Assembly: GCA_943736015.1 (NCBI GenBank)
Contig: OX031057.1
Location: forward strand, 37,472,501 to 37,536,500
Reading direction: 5' to 3'
Length of the DNA stretch: 64,000 bases
Origin: Tridacna crocea
Lineage: Eukaryota > Mollusca > Bivalvia > Cardiida > Cardiidae
Position numbers and translations under genes: made by a program. Positions 21,881 to 33,287 of the stretch are shown piece by piece. The notes below the pieces were generated by a model. It ran no database searches. It was not told where the DNA came from and worked only from the letters and a program-made list of their open reading frames with translations. Position 1 is the stretch's first letter, and each line of letters begins with the position of its first letter.

Positions 21881-21958
21881 ATCATTCATCTGAACTGATA
21901 ATGTTGTTGGGCTTGGCTAGTTTGTTGAAAATAGTTCAAGCACAGCCATAGAGCTGTT

Positions 21959-22869
21959 TGGGAACAAGACAGTTCCCTGACAAGACAGCTCCCTGACACA
22001 AGTTTTTGGGACAGTTCCCCGACAGATTTGAAGACAGTTCCACGACACTTTTGTTTGATGTCAACCAACAAAAACAACAAAATAAATCATATAATGGATA
22101 AAAAAAAATTTGATGAAGGATTTTGTAGATAAATGATCTTTTTGTGACTAATTGAAGTGTTTGTACATTTGATTGGCAAGTACATTTAGTCATTTTGGTA
22201 AAGTCTATAATCTTAGTTCAACGGAACAATTTGATGGCCTATTGTCACCAAATATTAAACAATATCGAAATAGACTACATTCTCCCAAATGATATATATA
22301 TATAATATATATTTCAACAATATATATTCATGTATGTCAAATTGTCCGAGAGTACAAGATAAACAGAAAAGGTATTCGCTATTTCACTCATTACCCCTTC
22401 CACCTCCTCTACTGAATTTCGATCAAACAGGAGAATGCACATTATTAAAATACAAATTATTCAAAGACTTTATAGAATCAAAACCAAATACACTCTATCC
22501 TTTGAAAAACTTTAATGCTAGCTAAAAGTTTTCTTAAAATTCCCTTTAGTTTATGACTGTCGTGATTTGTTGTGAATTCACCCATGAGATGATGAGACAA
22601 TAACTACCCATCATTCTATTATATGAAATCTTCTTCACAGGGTACAGATAATTTGATCACAACACCAATTATCCACGAATATTTCTAATTTTGCATGATT
22701 ATCAATCATAATTGTGTAAATTCTAGGGTATAAAATGTCTTTTGCCATGAAACAAAAGTGTCTGGGAAGTGTCTTCAAAAGTGTTGGGGAACTGTCTCCA
22801 AATCTGTCTGGGAACTGTCTCCAAAACCTGTGTCTGGGAACTGTCTTGTCAGGGAACTGTCTTGATACC
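21959..22869. mobile_element. Word-array foldback element FB1
   Basis: The left arm (to about 22051) and the inverted right arm (from about 22757) are arrays of AAGACAGTTCCCTGAC-like words. Ends GGGAACAAGACAG and, inverted, GGTATCAAGACAG. Flanks GAGCTGTT (21951-21958) and GAGCTATT (22870-22877) match at 7 of 8 bases, consistent with an aged 8-bp target duplication. The interior (~700 bp) has no ORF. Located in ankyrin intron 1. Confidence 0.8.
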
Positions 22870-22877
22870 GAGCTATT

Positions 22878-24660
22878 TCCCTGTTTTAAACATAAATAAA
22901 AAAACAACATTAAATCAAAGGACTGATAGTCCTGAGAGTTGCCTGGAGGGTAATGGGTTTGAAGTTTTCACCCTTTTTTGTTCAAATCTGTTAAAAGCAT
23001 TCAAGATACAGAATGAATTAACCATAAAACAGTATTACATGTATATGCAAGCATATTTCTGACTGAGTTGTCATCCTAAAATTCAAAATTTCCATATTAA
23101 AATTTACATTTAAAAAAATGTGGAGGAAATTGAAATATAGGCACCAGGACCAGCTTTAAAAAGGTCAAAGTTTTTTACAGACTACAACCCTTTGCAATTA
23201 AAGACCAGATTATCTTCTGGTGTAGGATCTAGTGACATACTTTTAGACCAAAAATGCCCTTTTGCAACTCGCCCATATCTAATCTTAGCAGTCTGACAAA
23301 GTTTCATGAGTATTAGACTACAGTTCTATTACTGTTTCGTCTCATTTGATTTAGTGACAACCTTTAGGCTTTTTCTTCTAACCCCAGGTGACCTGACTCA
23401 GTTTTGTCAAAAATATAGAGACAAACAGCCAGGCAGTTTCATGATAATTGGACTGAACTGAAGCCTTTGGAGCACAAACAAATATATGACTCGGTAATCT
23501 ACCTGTCCTTTGGAGATAGTTTGTTTTTGTTGTTGTCCAGGTTGAGGTTTTTACCAGCAATGGACTCTATGAATGTGGCTGCTACAGCTCAAGAAAATCT
23601 ATAACCCAAAATATTATGATCATCAGCCTTTAATCTTTGTCTGCGTTTTATAACGTCCCAGGGATTAATAGTGCTTCCACACCAATCGAAAATTGTCTAC
23701 ATGTATATTGCTTTGGTGTAAATTAAATGTTTGCGATTCGCTTTATTACCCTTTACAAAAACTCTTCACAAGATTACAAACACCCCAATAAAGAACTTGT
23801 TGTTCGAGTGGGTTAACACTGATCTGTTCTATTATATTTGAATTATAGCGGAGTAAAAAGTCAATTTCTCAGATAGTGTAAATTCAGATTTTGGCAGTTA
23901 CGAAAGCACTTTGCGTTCTATCACCCGCATTAATAAATTGTTGTTTGATAAATACTAGATCTAGGTTAATCACTCATTGAAAAAAAATAACAGCAGACTT
24001 TAACAAATTTACCTGTCTTTATGAACGAAAAACAATTAAACATAGTAAACCTCAAAGCACTCTCTCTCTGCATAGGTCGGTGTATGCTGAAAGTAAAGGC
24101 AGGTTCCGCGACTGATTCATATATATGTAAATTTATAAAAAGATTTCCGTGGTGCAAATGACGGTTTAATATACGTCACGTGATTACAAGATCTATAGTG
24201 GTCGCAAAGCTACATTCCAGAAAGCACCTGCAAAGCGATGACTTGGTACAGCCTAGAACCGTGCACATTGCATACGCTATGAACGATCTCTGGTGCATTC
24301 TCCAGAATATGGGTGTGCAAAGTATCTAAAGTCTAGATTGAAAAGCTGGGAAGAAGCAACATGTAAGAATGTCTAAGGAGGCAATGCAACCATTCCAAGT
24401 TGACATAAATTAGTTTAAAAAAATTAGCCTATTGTTGAGAAAAAAAAAGATTGAAAGCTTCCATGTTAACTCGGCATCGCCTTTCTCTGTCCAATCATAG
24501 GTTGAATTGAAATAAGACTTGCAGTTAGGGACAGATAGTAAGAGGCAACCAGTCGAAAAGTAACATCGCCTTTGGGGACAGTTATCTGTACTAGATGATA
24601 ACAATGAGAGCCTGGTTGCAACGCAACCAGGCGACTCAAAAATTAATTCATTTTAAAGAA
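22878..24660. other. No recognised feature (ankyrin intron 1)
   Basis: AT-rich intron sequence. Short chance ORFs only. ACGTCACGTGATTACAAG near 24175 is a CRE/E-box-like string, but no exon was found beside it. Confidence 0.4.
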
Positions 24661-25215
24661 CATACATGTAAGGCTTTCTGGTCAACTCGTACCTAAGTCA
24701 ACTCGTACCTTAGTCAACTCGTACCTTAGTCAACTCGTACCTGTTTTGGTCCACTCGTACCTGTTTTTTGGTCAACTCGTACCTATTTTGGTCAACTCGT
24801 ACCTGTTTCGGTTAACTCGTAACCTTTGTAAAAAAAGATAGATATATCTATAGCTTCAGTCTGAAAGTTTGCTTCAAAGCTATTTTTCTTTTAAATATTT
24901 ATTTGAGGAGACAAATAACAAAAATAGTTTCGGAGCAAACTTTCAGACTGAAGGTAGATGAAAACATAGTGGGTTGATGATCGACTATAGGCAAAAGTCC
25001 GTTTGTTTCTGTTTCCGATTCCGATAGTCGATTGAGGAATCCCGTTTTGTGGATTAAACATAGTGGATAACAAACACGGAAATTGATGGCCGGAAAAATG
25101 AGAAAGAAAACTTTGTCCATGGATGTCTTGACAAAACATGACAACTCGGCAAGCTTTTAAGTTGATCCCTGACAATTGGAAATTTGAAATGCCTGTTTTT
25201 GACAATAAAAAATAT

Positions 25216-26200
25216 CTGCCTAAATGTCAATCTGACGTGTGAAATAATCGTCTAGAGCTTCATTTAACCTAGCCTGTGTGCAGCCGGTAGAAGATGGGCT
25301 GAGCACTATCACTATAAATTGCGAGGGACACACGGACGATAATGAAGCTGGCGAGTCATTTATGACCGTGAAAGTATCAAAGGTGTTAATCCTCTTATCC
25401 AGTGTAAAGTGGCAGCTTTTAAAGTTACCTAAAATTGAAACTGACTAATTGGTGTCAAATCATTTAGTAATACTTCTCCAAAAATTAATTGTCGCGAAAA
25501 AATAGATCGCCAAAAAAACGTGAAAACCAATGACACTACAATGAGCAGTGTGGCATCTTCCGATCAGAGGGACTTTAAACTATCTTCCCATCTTTAATAT
25601 TGAATTTAAACAATGAATTTACACAACTATCTTCTCATCTTTAATACTGAATTTAAAGAATGAATTTACACAAATCTCTGAATAAAGCAATAAGTGGAAA
25701 CTGAAATTCTGTTCATGAGTGAAAAAAAAAAACTGTTGTTTTATGAAATGAAAATATAGATCTATAGTAGAAGTGGGGTGGGGTGCGTGGGTCCTCAGCA
25801 AATGCTTGAAATATGTTTGATTCTTTTTAACTCGCTTGGAAATTAAAATATATAAGGAACAAAATGAATACAGCAGAAACTTTTAATGTAATGTATTGCC
25901 ATTGACTCATTAGCAAACGACAATATTTTAGGCTTGTCCAAATCGAAAAGCCTTTGCAGACGACGAAATTTGTTTTGTGAAGGGTAGAAAACATTGTGGG
26001 AAAAGGAGAAAATGCCATTTACCAGCATTTTATCCTTTTATCCTTTTCCCAAAATGTTTTCTAAAGGCTTTTGTTCCAGGAGCGTCAAAAGTAGCCCTTG
26101 TGTGGTGATGGGTTAATAAAAGTGCAGAACATGACATCTTTATACTCTTAAAACCATGTAGACAATATTGTCACAGTATTTAAAGATAATCCCATTAAGT
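25216..26200 (+). mobile_element. hAT-like foldback FB5, right half
   Basis: Matches the centre and right arm of 61779-63669 (AATGAAGCTGGCGAGTCATT, AAATAGATCGCCAAAAAA, AATGAGCAGTGTGGCAT). Interrupted at 25902-26116 by a family A MITE. The left arm is missing. Confidence 0.75.
25902..26116 (-). mobile_element. piggyBac-like MITE, family A
   Basis: Left TTGA (mutated), right TTAA. One hairpin arm has a TATCCTTT duplication (TTTTATCCTTTTATCC). Confidence 0.75.
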
Positions 26201-27140
26201 TTTTCGTTAATTGAATCAACAGGCGTGAAAGGTAATAGACACTTTACAAGTGTTGATAAGTTTATCTCAAAGCAAGTTTGTACTAACTGATGCTTTAAAA
26301 ATTGATTACATTAGATAAATATTTGCACCACTAAATAGTATAAATAATATGTGTACTATGCATGAATCGAAATGAAAGGCGTAGATCAGCTAGTTTGCTC
26401 CTATGTTTTTGCATATAACATGTTTTATCATGATAGACGCTGCTCATATGTAATTTACATCTAATGGCCGTTTTATATTTTGCAAGACAAAGATTTTTTT
26501 GGAAAAAAGTATTACATAATTATGTGGCTTGCATTCGTTTCTTTCCTATGCTAGAATTTTCAGTCATTTAGGTGTTGACATATGACGGGTCTGAACTTAT
26601 GACGTCCAGCACCTCAAATCCCTCAAAACCCAATTTTTATTTGGTTTTTGACACCATTTTGTGTAATATGAATCCACACAAAAAATTATTTGGTTTTTGA
26701 CATGATCTTGTGTGATATGAATGGAATTGGTCAGGTTTTAGAATGGGTGGCAATGATACGGCACTGAGGTTTTGATGATGTCAATATATAAGAAAAAAAA
26801 CAAAAATATAAGCAAGAACACATACTTAAACATACTGATACTGATAAAATTCGCAAATTAAAATATAAGAAATACCTAGGTACGAATTGACTTCGATACG
26901 AGTTTACTCGGGTACGAGTTGACCAAAATAGGTACGAGTTGACTTAGGTACGTGTTGAGTTAGGTACGAGTTGACCAGTTACCCATGTAAGAGCTAAGAA
27001 AGTTATGAAATTCATTCTGCTACACTTGGGTGAAATGACAGTAAATTGTATCTGGAAAGTGGGCTTTTCGGTTAACCATAAATCGGGGTCGTTTAGGTGG
27101 GCCATTCTGGAAGTGGAACGTTTTTGACCTCCCATCAAAG

Positions 27141-28509
27141 GGTTGCTAGAGAACTCGTACCCTGGAGAACTCGTACCCTGGAGAACTCATACCCCAATCT
27201 GAAGGGTACGAGTTCTCTGGAGAACTCGTACCCTGGGTACGAATTCTCCAGATAACTCGTACCCTACAGATATTTTTGGGGATAGATTTGTATATATCAT
27301 TCAGATTTTGGTGAATTGGCAATTTTCATTTTATCTTCTTTTTTTAAATAAGTAAGTTGCAGAATAATCAAGCATTGGTAACGGGTATTTGTAGTAAAAT
27401 ATAAGTTTTGTTACACGATGTTTCATGGATTAAAATGAAAAGGAAGTAAGGTAAATGGGCAGGTAAATTCAAGAAAGATTGAATTATCAGTAAGATCTAC
27501 ATAATCTGGATTCATCTAATGATTCGAAAATAGGTTTGTTCTTTTTTAAAGCTTGTTTAGATATTTTTAGGTTCGTCAATGGAGTATGATATTTTTTTTT
27601 AAAGGTGTTGGGTACAGGGAAATCACATATCAGGTGTGATAAGCATGATTGTGCACACTTGCCATTTACCACCATTTAAACCTGTATAGTTCTTCAAGCG
27701 ATTCTACGGGGGAATTTTTGTATTAAAGTTCATAAAGTATGTCGAGGCCTAATGCACAAATTATGTGCATAAGCTAATAAGCTTCTAGATTGGCCCATCT
27801 ATGTGTCACTTACCCCCTGAAACATTGTGGACAATGTCACAAATTATGTCACTGACTATTCCAATCATTACTCTACTTGCTTAACTCTTTTGGCGCCAAA
27901 AGTATGCAAAGGACTTCGTCGACAACTCACTAAAATCCAGAAAAAAAAAATTTTCTGAAAGGTTTGGCTGAGAACTTTGATGGTGTAAATCCAAGCTCAG
28001 ACTGCATTTTTTGCATATTGATCATGCTCTTTACTACCTGTTTCGATTCTAGCGTTAAATGGATTAAGGGTGCAATATTGAATACTGCAATTATGTTACA
28101 GTAAATTTATCATTGTGAAAATCACACCTTTCTTGCTGTCTTTGTTCAGGAAATGTGCCTTTTCACCAGGTGTGAAAATTTGATTAATTCTGTGTTCATT
28201 TGATCAACTCCTTCCATTTAACATATTTCTAATCCAATCAAAAACTGATTCCTTGAATATTCTTACACAAAACGGCATCAAACATCAATTCAAAACTTAA
28301 TTCAAGTGAAGGCTACCCGAAGAATAGAATAGAGCAAAAATTAATTCTACTAATGATTTAGTTGACAGCATGCTGGTAAACTAAAATTATATTTATCTCT
28401 AGAGAACTCATACCCAGGGTACGACTTCTCTAGAGAACTCGTACCCCTGAGATTGGGGTACGAGTTCTCCAGGGTACGAGTTCTCCAGGGTACGAGTTCT
28501 CCTGATACC
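27141..28509. mobile_element. Word-array foldback element FB3
   Basis: Arms at 27147-27264 and 28402-28503 are arrays of GAGAACTCGTACCCTG in both orientations. Ends GGTTGCTAGAGAAC and, inverted, GGTATCAGGAGAAC. Exact flanking repeat CATCAAAG at 27133-27140 and 28510-28517 (two further C match on the left side). The interior has no coding potential but carries a family D MITE (27891-28068). Its right border is 50 bp from the donor of ankyrin exon 1. Confidence 0.88.
27891..28068. mobile_element. piggyBac-like MITE, family D, decayed
   Basis: TTAA at both ends; left end CTCTTTTGGCGCCAAAAG. The hairpin is reduced to CTCAGACTGCA...TGATCATG. Nested in FB3. Confidence 0.6.
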
Positions 28510-28567
28510 CATCAAAGCACATACATGTGATCATTTTTTTTTAATATCAAAATATTTCTCTTTTTAC

Positions 28568-28736
28568 CTTTGCATGCCATTGCGAGAGCAGAGTTTCCCC
28601 ATTCATCCTTTGTGTTCGCAGAAAGATGTAATCTCAACATCTTATTTACTGTTGCAATCTCACCATTTTCACACGCAGAGATGAATCGGCTCTGAATGTC
28701 TCGGCCGATAAACACTTTAGGTAGGGTGTGCTCCAT
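28568..28736 (-). CDS. Ankyrin-repeat protein, exon 1
   Basis: ATG at 28736-28734 begins MEHTLPKVFIGRD; 56 codons plus one base, ending at donor AAAG/GTAAAAA. It holds a degenerate first ankyrin repeat (RFISACENGEIATVNKML, residues 17-34) and the start of repeat 2 (DEWGNSALAMACK, 44-56). Joined to exons 2 and 3 (introns of 10.1 and 2.3 kb) it gives 588 bp, 195 residues plus stop. No signal peptide or membrane segment, so probably cytosolic or nuclear. I recognise the fold but not the orthologue, and give no symbol. Confidence 0.88.
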
Positions 28737-30525
28737 GTTACATTCAGGTTTCCTTACACAGGATATATGAATAACAAAACCTCTATAACTTTTTTTTTTT
28801 TTTTCAAGAAGTCATCACAATAATAACAAAGATTAAAGATAAATTACTTTTGTTCGTTGTCAAGATTTTGTTTACATGTTAGGTACCAAATGTACCTTCA
28901 AAAAAGAGTACACGGGTAAGGGATGTAAGCCTAAAGGCGAACTGGGTAGTAGAACACGGTTTTGGGCTAAACTCATCCCTGTCGACTGCACTCCAAACTG
29001 AACTTCCTCGAACAGAGGTCTACATAATCTTCATGAAATTATAAAGAGCATATAAATGCAACAGTACATTCCTAATTCTATAGATTTCATCAATAATCCA
29101 TGTTCAGCTTGTGAAATTAATGATCAAAATAGGCAAGTGGCATGGTCAGGGGAAAAAACTCACAAATATGCAATTTTTTTTTAGCCTGTATTCCGGAATT
29201 CACAAAATGCAAACCCAGGAAGCTAGTATGAAAATGCCAAGCTTAATTGAAACTCAAAACAACACATAATCTTAGGATAAAATCTAAAACAGCCTTTTTT
29301 TCGGCAATCTTGAATCCACCCATTTTTTGCGGCAAAAATCAACAGCTAGCTCAGTGACCCCTCGCTTTCGCATTTTGGGTCAAAACCATAGAACAATATT
29401 ATCTCCTACTAGACGCCATTCTGCAAATACATACCTATCTAATTTGGCATTCTGGGTACAGAAGCGGTGTAATTTTTCAAAACAACAACTGTTACTTTGA
29501 TTTTCTAATGAAAACCGTTTACTGAATAAAACGCTACCTGATACCATTCATTCAGCTATGATCGGCTAGCATGTAACCTACGCACCCGCCATTTATTGAT
29601 TCAGCCTCTACAGGCTTGGATAATAAGCTGATAGCTTCGGTATAAGCCCTACTTTTCCCAGGTATTGGGGGATGGGGGATGCGTCATAGCAGGCAGGTCA
29701 AAACTTAGAAGAATATGACATGGCAGACAATGATATAACACAGGAATTTGACATTCAATAACCAAAATAAATCATAAAATATGAAAAAAATCTCCGCTAT
29801 ATATAATATAAACACAAGGAATGCAACGTCTCGATTGCTGGCGCTAGCACCCGACAGCCTTTCCCAACCAAAATCACCCACGAAACAAACATTGATCATA
29901 ATCTCCTTTATCCTAGCGATAGACAACACAATAATGTACCTGCGACATCCGGCGATACCTCAGTAGACACATTTCAACCGGAGATATCCGTCATGTTTTA
30001 CAACTTCATCAGAAAATTTTCAGTCGCTTTTATTTTGTCGTCTGCAAATGCTTTCGATTTGGACAAGCCTAAAATATTGTCGTATGGTAAAGGGTTGAAC
30101 AGTAACAAAACATCTTTTCCTCGGTTTGACAAGATTCTTGTCATTTAGCCCATCGCAGAGATGTATGTGAGAGTAACGAACGACAACTCTGCTGGGAGAT
30201 TGAGATGAGTATTTATATTAGAATGCCATCCAGCGGGAGATAATGTTGTAATACGAACGAGGTTAAATGTAGATACGGAATCGGCCGAATTGTGGCGAGT
30301 GTCCATTGACCCCATCTCGACCTGAGGAAAAGGACTAAATTTCGTGAACACAATTTGGGAATTTGAGATAATGACCATTTGCTATTTTTACATGAATCAT
30401 ATACCTTATGCTGAAATAAAATAAGTAAGTCGTAATTTGATCAGAACACGAATGTTAATTCGGTTAATATTCTAGCTCATACATACAGGGGTACATACAT
30501 CGGTTCTAAATCTAATTCATGACCG
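28737..30525. other. Ankyrin gene upstream region; no other gene seen
   Basis: Probably contains the 5' UTR and promoter of the ankyrin gene, but no TATA box or clear start site can be fixed. One copy of the 18.6-kb AT-rich repeat is at 29750-29820. Chance ORFs only. Confidence 0.4.
30009..30098 (+). mobile_element. piggyBac-like MITE, family A, right half only
   Basis: CAGTCGCTTTTATTTTGTCG, TGCAAATGCTTTCGATTTGG and GGTAAAGGGTTGA remain. There is no left half or hairpin. Confidence 0.7.
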
Positions 30526-30789
30526 GGCGCAATGGCGTCAGGAGAAATACTTCCCTGTGGACGATTTCTCCGGAGAAATCGTTCCCTGAATTAAATTTTG
30601 GAGAAATCGTCCCCATATTCAAATTTCATATACAACTTTGTTATTAAGGTTGTCTATGATTTTGTGTGTGTGTGTGTGTATGACATAAGTGTTTACTTTG
30701 TGTTTAATATGGTTTTCTTTATTCTTGAAGCGATTACATACATGTATCTATAATAGTGTCATTGTTAAGACAGCAAATTTCACTCAAAC

Positions 30790-30945
30790 AGTTTGTTGTT
30801 CACACCTATCACAGATAGCTTATACCTGTTAGATTTTCATTTTTTTCTCTTTGTTTGAATTTGATTTTTAAAACTCTTTATGAAATATTCATAAAAGAAT
30901 ATAGTCATTAAATGTATAATATGACCAGATATGAACAGAACAGAC
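30790..30945 (+). repeat. 156-bp direct repeat, copy 1
   Basis: Starts AGTTTGTTGTTCACACC and ends GAACAGAACAGAC. Differs from copy 2 (31861-32016) at only two or three positions. A 45-bp part also occurs at 31620-31665. Confidence 0.9.
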
Positions 30946-31046
30946 TTCTATAACTACAAATAATATATAATTTATGCATCATAAAAAATACGCCCGAATC
31001 TTTCTTCCCTTTCAGCATGAGTTTTCATCCATTTTTCAACCATAGA

Positions 31047-31083
31047 TCTCTCTCTCACTCTCTCTCTCTCTCTCTCTCTCTCT
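31047..31083 (+). repeat. (TC)n microsatellite
   Basis: About 18 TC units with one interruption. Confidence 0.95.
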
Positions 31084-31761
31084 GCAAAAGAAAGTAACTC
31101 TTTTCTCCCCTTTTTGTGTATGCATGGAAATTTTGGTCTTCAAATAACCGGGTTTAAGTTAATACAATGTTTTGATCATTTTTAGCCGTTCGATCGTGAA
31201 CGTATGAATGAATTCATTGATTCGATCCCCAATAATATTTCTTATTGACTACTGAAATCCCTAGATTCTACATGTATAAGTAATGTACCTTTTCTTCCCT
31301 AGACAATTACATTTTCAAGGAAACGCTTTAGAAAAAAAACATTACTGAAAGGTTTATTTAATTGAATCATACCACAACTTTTTTTGTCCTTGCACAAAAT
31401 CTTCAATTTTAAAACAATCTTCTATAGAAATAGCGAAAACATTACTGAAAAGGTGGAAATACTCGTACTTTTAACTGGCGCTTTTTTCTATTCCAACATT
31501 TTGTAACGATATATTTGTGCTGTTAATGTGGTGATACATTTTCATTTATGGTACCTTGATATTTTTCATTGATCGGTAAAAAGCCTTTAATTGATAGGGA
31601 AATAGCTAAATATGTACGTATGAAATATTCATAAAAAAATGTAGTCATTAAATGTATAATATGACCACAGAGATTATGAACCGTTGTAAAAAACTCCGGA
31701 GATTATGAACGGTTGTACCAAAGTCATTAAAAATTAAACAAGCGTAATTCATTTCCCTTGG

Positions 31762-31782
31762 AGAGAAAGAGAGAGAGAGAGA
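31762..31782 (+). repeat. (GA)n microsatellite
   Basis: Short GAGA run. Together with nearby CCATGCAT it forms a rough inverted counterpart of the (TC)n region at 31047-31130. Confidence 0.8.
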
Positions 31783-31819
31783 GGAAAAACTACCATGCAT
31801 GAAACAAAAACCAAACTTG

Positions 31820-31820
<1 letters not shown>

Positions 31821-31855
<35 letters not shown>
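31821..31855 (+). repeat. (GATA)n microsatellite
   Basis: Nearly nine perfect GATA units. Confidence 0.95.
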
Positions 31856-31860
31856 CGGGG

Positions 31861-32016
31861 AGTTTGTTGTTCACACCTATCACAGATAGCTTATACCTGT
31901 TAGATTTTCATTTTTTTCTCTTTGTTTGAATTTGATTTTTAAAACTCTTTATGAAATATTCATAAAAGAATATAGTCATTAAATGTATAAGATGACCAGA
32001 TATGAACAGAAGAGAC
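31861..32016 (+). repeat. 156-bp direct repeat, copy 2
   Basis: See copy 1; offset 1,071 bp. Confidence 0.9.
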
Positions 32017-32111
32017 CGCCTTCATCATCCTAGTATTAAAGCTACGTAAATTGGCCGAATGACTGCTAAAAACATATATAATTCATTATTGGTTTGAAAT
32101 CAAATTCAAAC

Positions 32112-32138
32112 TACAACAACAACAACAACAACAACAAC
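32112..32138 (+). repeat. (CAA)n microsatellite
   Basis: Nine ACA/CAA units. Confidence 0.9.
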
Positions 32139-32312
32139 CAAAAATCTTGCAGGCGATAGCTGTCCATGACAGGTGTGAAAAGCAACCCATTAGTGTGAAT
32201 TTTGTTGTATAAAGAATGACAGTGTAATGAAATAGCTTTTGCGTCAAGAAACTTCGACACAAAATAAAAAGTAAAGTAAAGAAAAAACTTCATAAATATT
32301 TTCAAACAGAGC

Positions 32313-32849
32313 TTAAAGGTGGGTATTTAGAATTTTCACATCAAACCAAATTAAAAAATATATATGTCACTGAAAAGAAAAAACAATACAAATCACCAGT
32401 AATTAAGAATCATAAAATTAGAAAAAAAAATTTTTTGGTGGTATTCCCTTAAAAGGCTACGTAGCTTCTTTAGCTATTTTAGATTTCCTGCCAAAATAAA
32501 AAAAAACAAACATTGTGGGAACCTAAAGTGACTTGCACATGACTTATGACTATTAAATTCCATAACATAACAAACATGTAATTATTTTCCATAATGTCTA
32601 GAACTTCGGATGCTATGTTTGAAGCTTCGTCTGTATATTTCTTGTATGTAAATGAGCGAGTTGTTCAAGTAAAAATATACCGTGTTTCACTTCAGTGTCG
32701 ACCTGGGCTGTAGTAATTTATATATCTGTCGGATAGTTTTCAACTACTGGGGTTTAATGAATGAAAAATCATAAGTCTTTGGGAGTACAAGGATGATTAT
32801 TTTGTATTTTTGTAAAATGTTCGTCCAAAATCTGAAGGGCCACCTCTAA
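32313..32849. mobile_element. 540-bp TTAA-flanked element, copy 2
   Basis: Left TTAA, right mutated to CTAA. Same phrases as 17009-17550. Nested in FB4. Confidence 0.75.
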
Positions 32850-33287
32850 AAAGCAAAACTGTAATGTATATGGGCAATTTCACGAAAACTGGATGCGTTG
32901 TGTCCCGCACATTAAAATATCGTATACATGTCTCAAATAAAGTGGCCGGTTCGTCAATATTTTTAGAGAATATGGTTTACCTTATAAGTAGGGGAAGATA
33001 CTATGAAAGTACATGTATATTCCACGTCGAAATTTACACGGCTTTGTTTATAATCAAATTTTAACATTTATGCATTTTGAATATGGAGACGATTTCTCCA
33101 AAATTTGATTGAGAACGATTTCTCCAGAATTTGATTTCGGGACGATTTCTCCACAGAAATCGTTCCCAGGGAACGAATTCTCCGGAGAAATCGTCCCCAA
33201 GTAGTTTGGGGACGATATCTCCAGGGGACGATTATTCCAACATTCGGCACAAGGAAGCGGTAGTAGCCTACCGTACTATGTTGAGTC

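Larger units (their letters stand above)
24673..26983. mobile_element. Word-array foldback element FB2
   Basis: Left arm 24680-24825 holds about eight copies of GTCAACTCGTACCT. The right arm 26879-26976 holds about six inverted copies. Ends GCTTTCTGGTCAAC and, inverted, GGTAACTGGTCAAC (11 of 14 alike). Exact 8-bp flanking repeat CATGTAAG at 24665-24672 and 26984-26991. The interior holds half of an FB5 element (25216-26200), itself interrupted by a MITE, and a separate hairpin (CTTCAGTCTGAAAGTTTGCT, 24853-24951). Confidence 0.87.
30534..33245. mobile_element. Word-array foldback element FB4
   Basis: Arms at about 30534-30620 and 33080-33240 are arrays of GGAGAAATCGTCCCC in both orientations. 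Flanks GGCGCAAT (30526-30533) and GGCACAAG (33246-33253) match at 6 of 8. The interior contains two 156-bp direct repeats, several microsatellites and a nested 540-bp TTAA element. Confidence 0.75.

Noticed and set aside
24670..24830. Ordinary minisatellite for the GTCAACTCGTACC array
   Set aside because: The inverted partner array and the exact 8-bp flanking duplication show it is a transposon arm.
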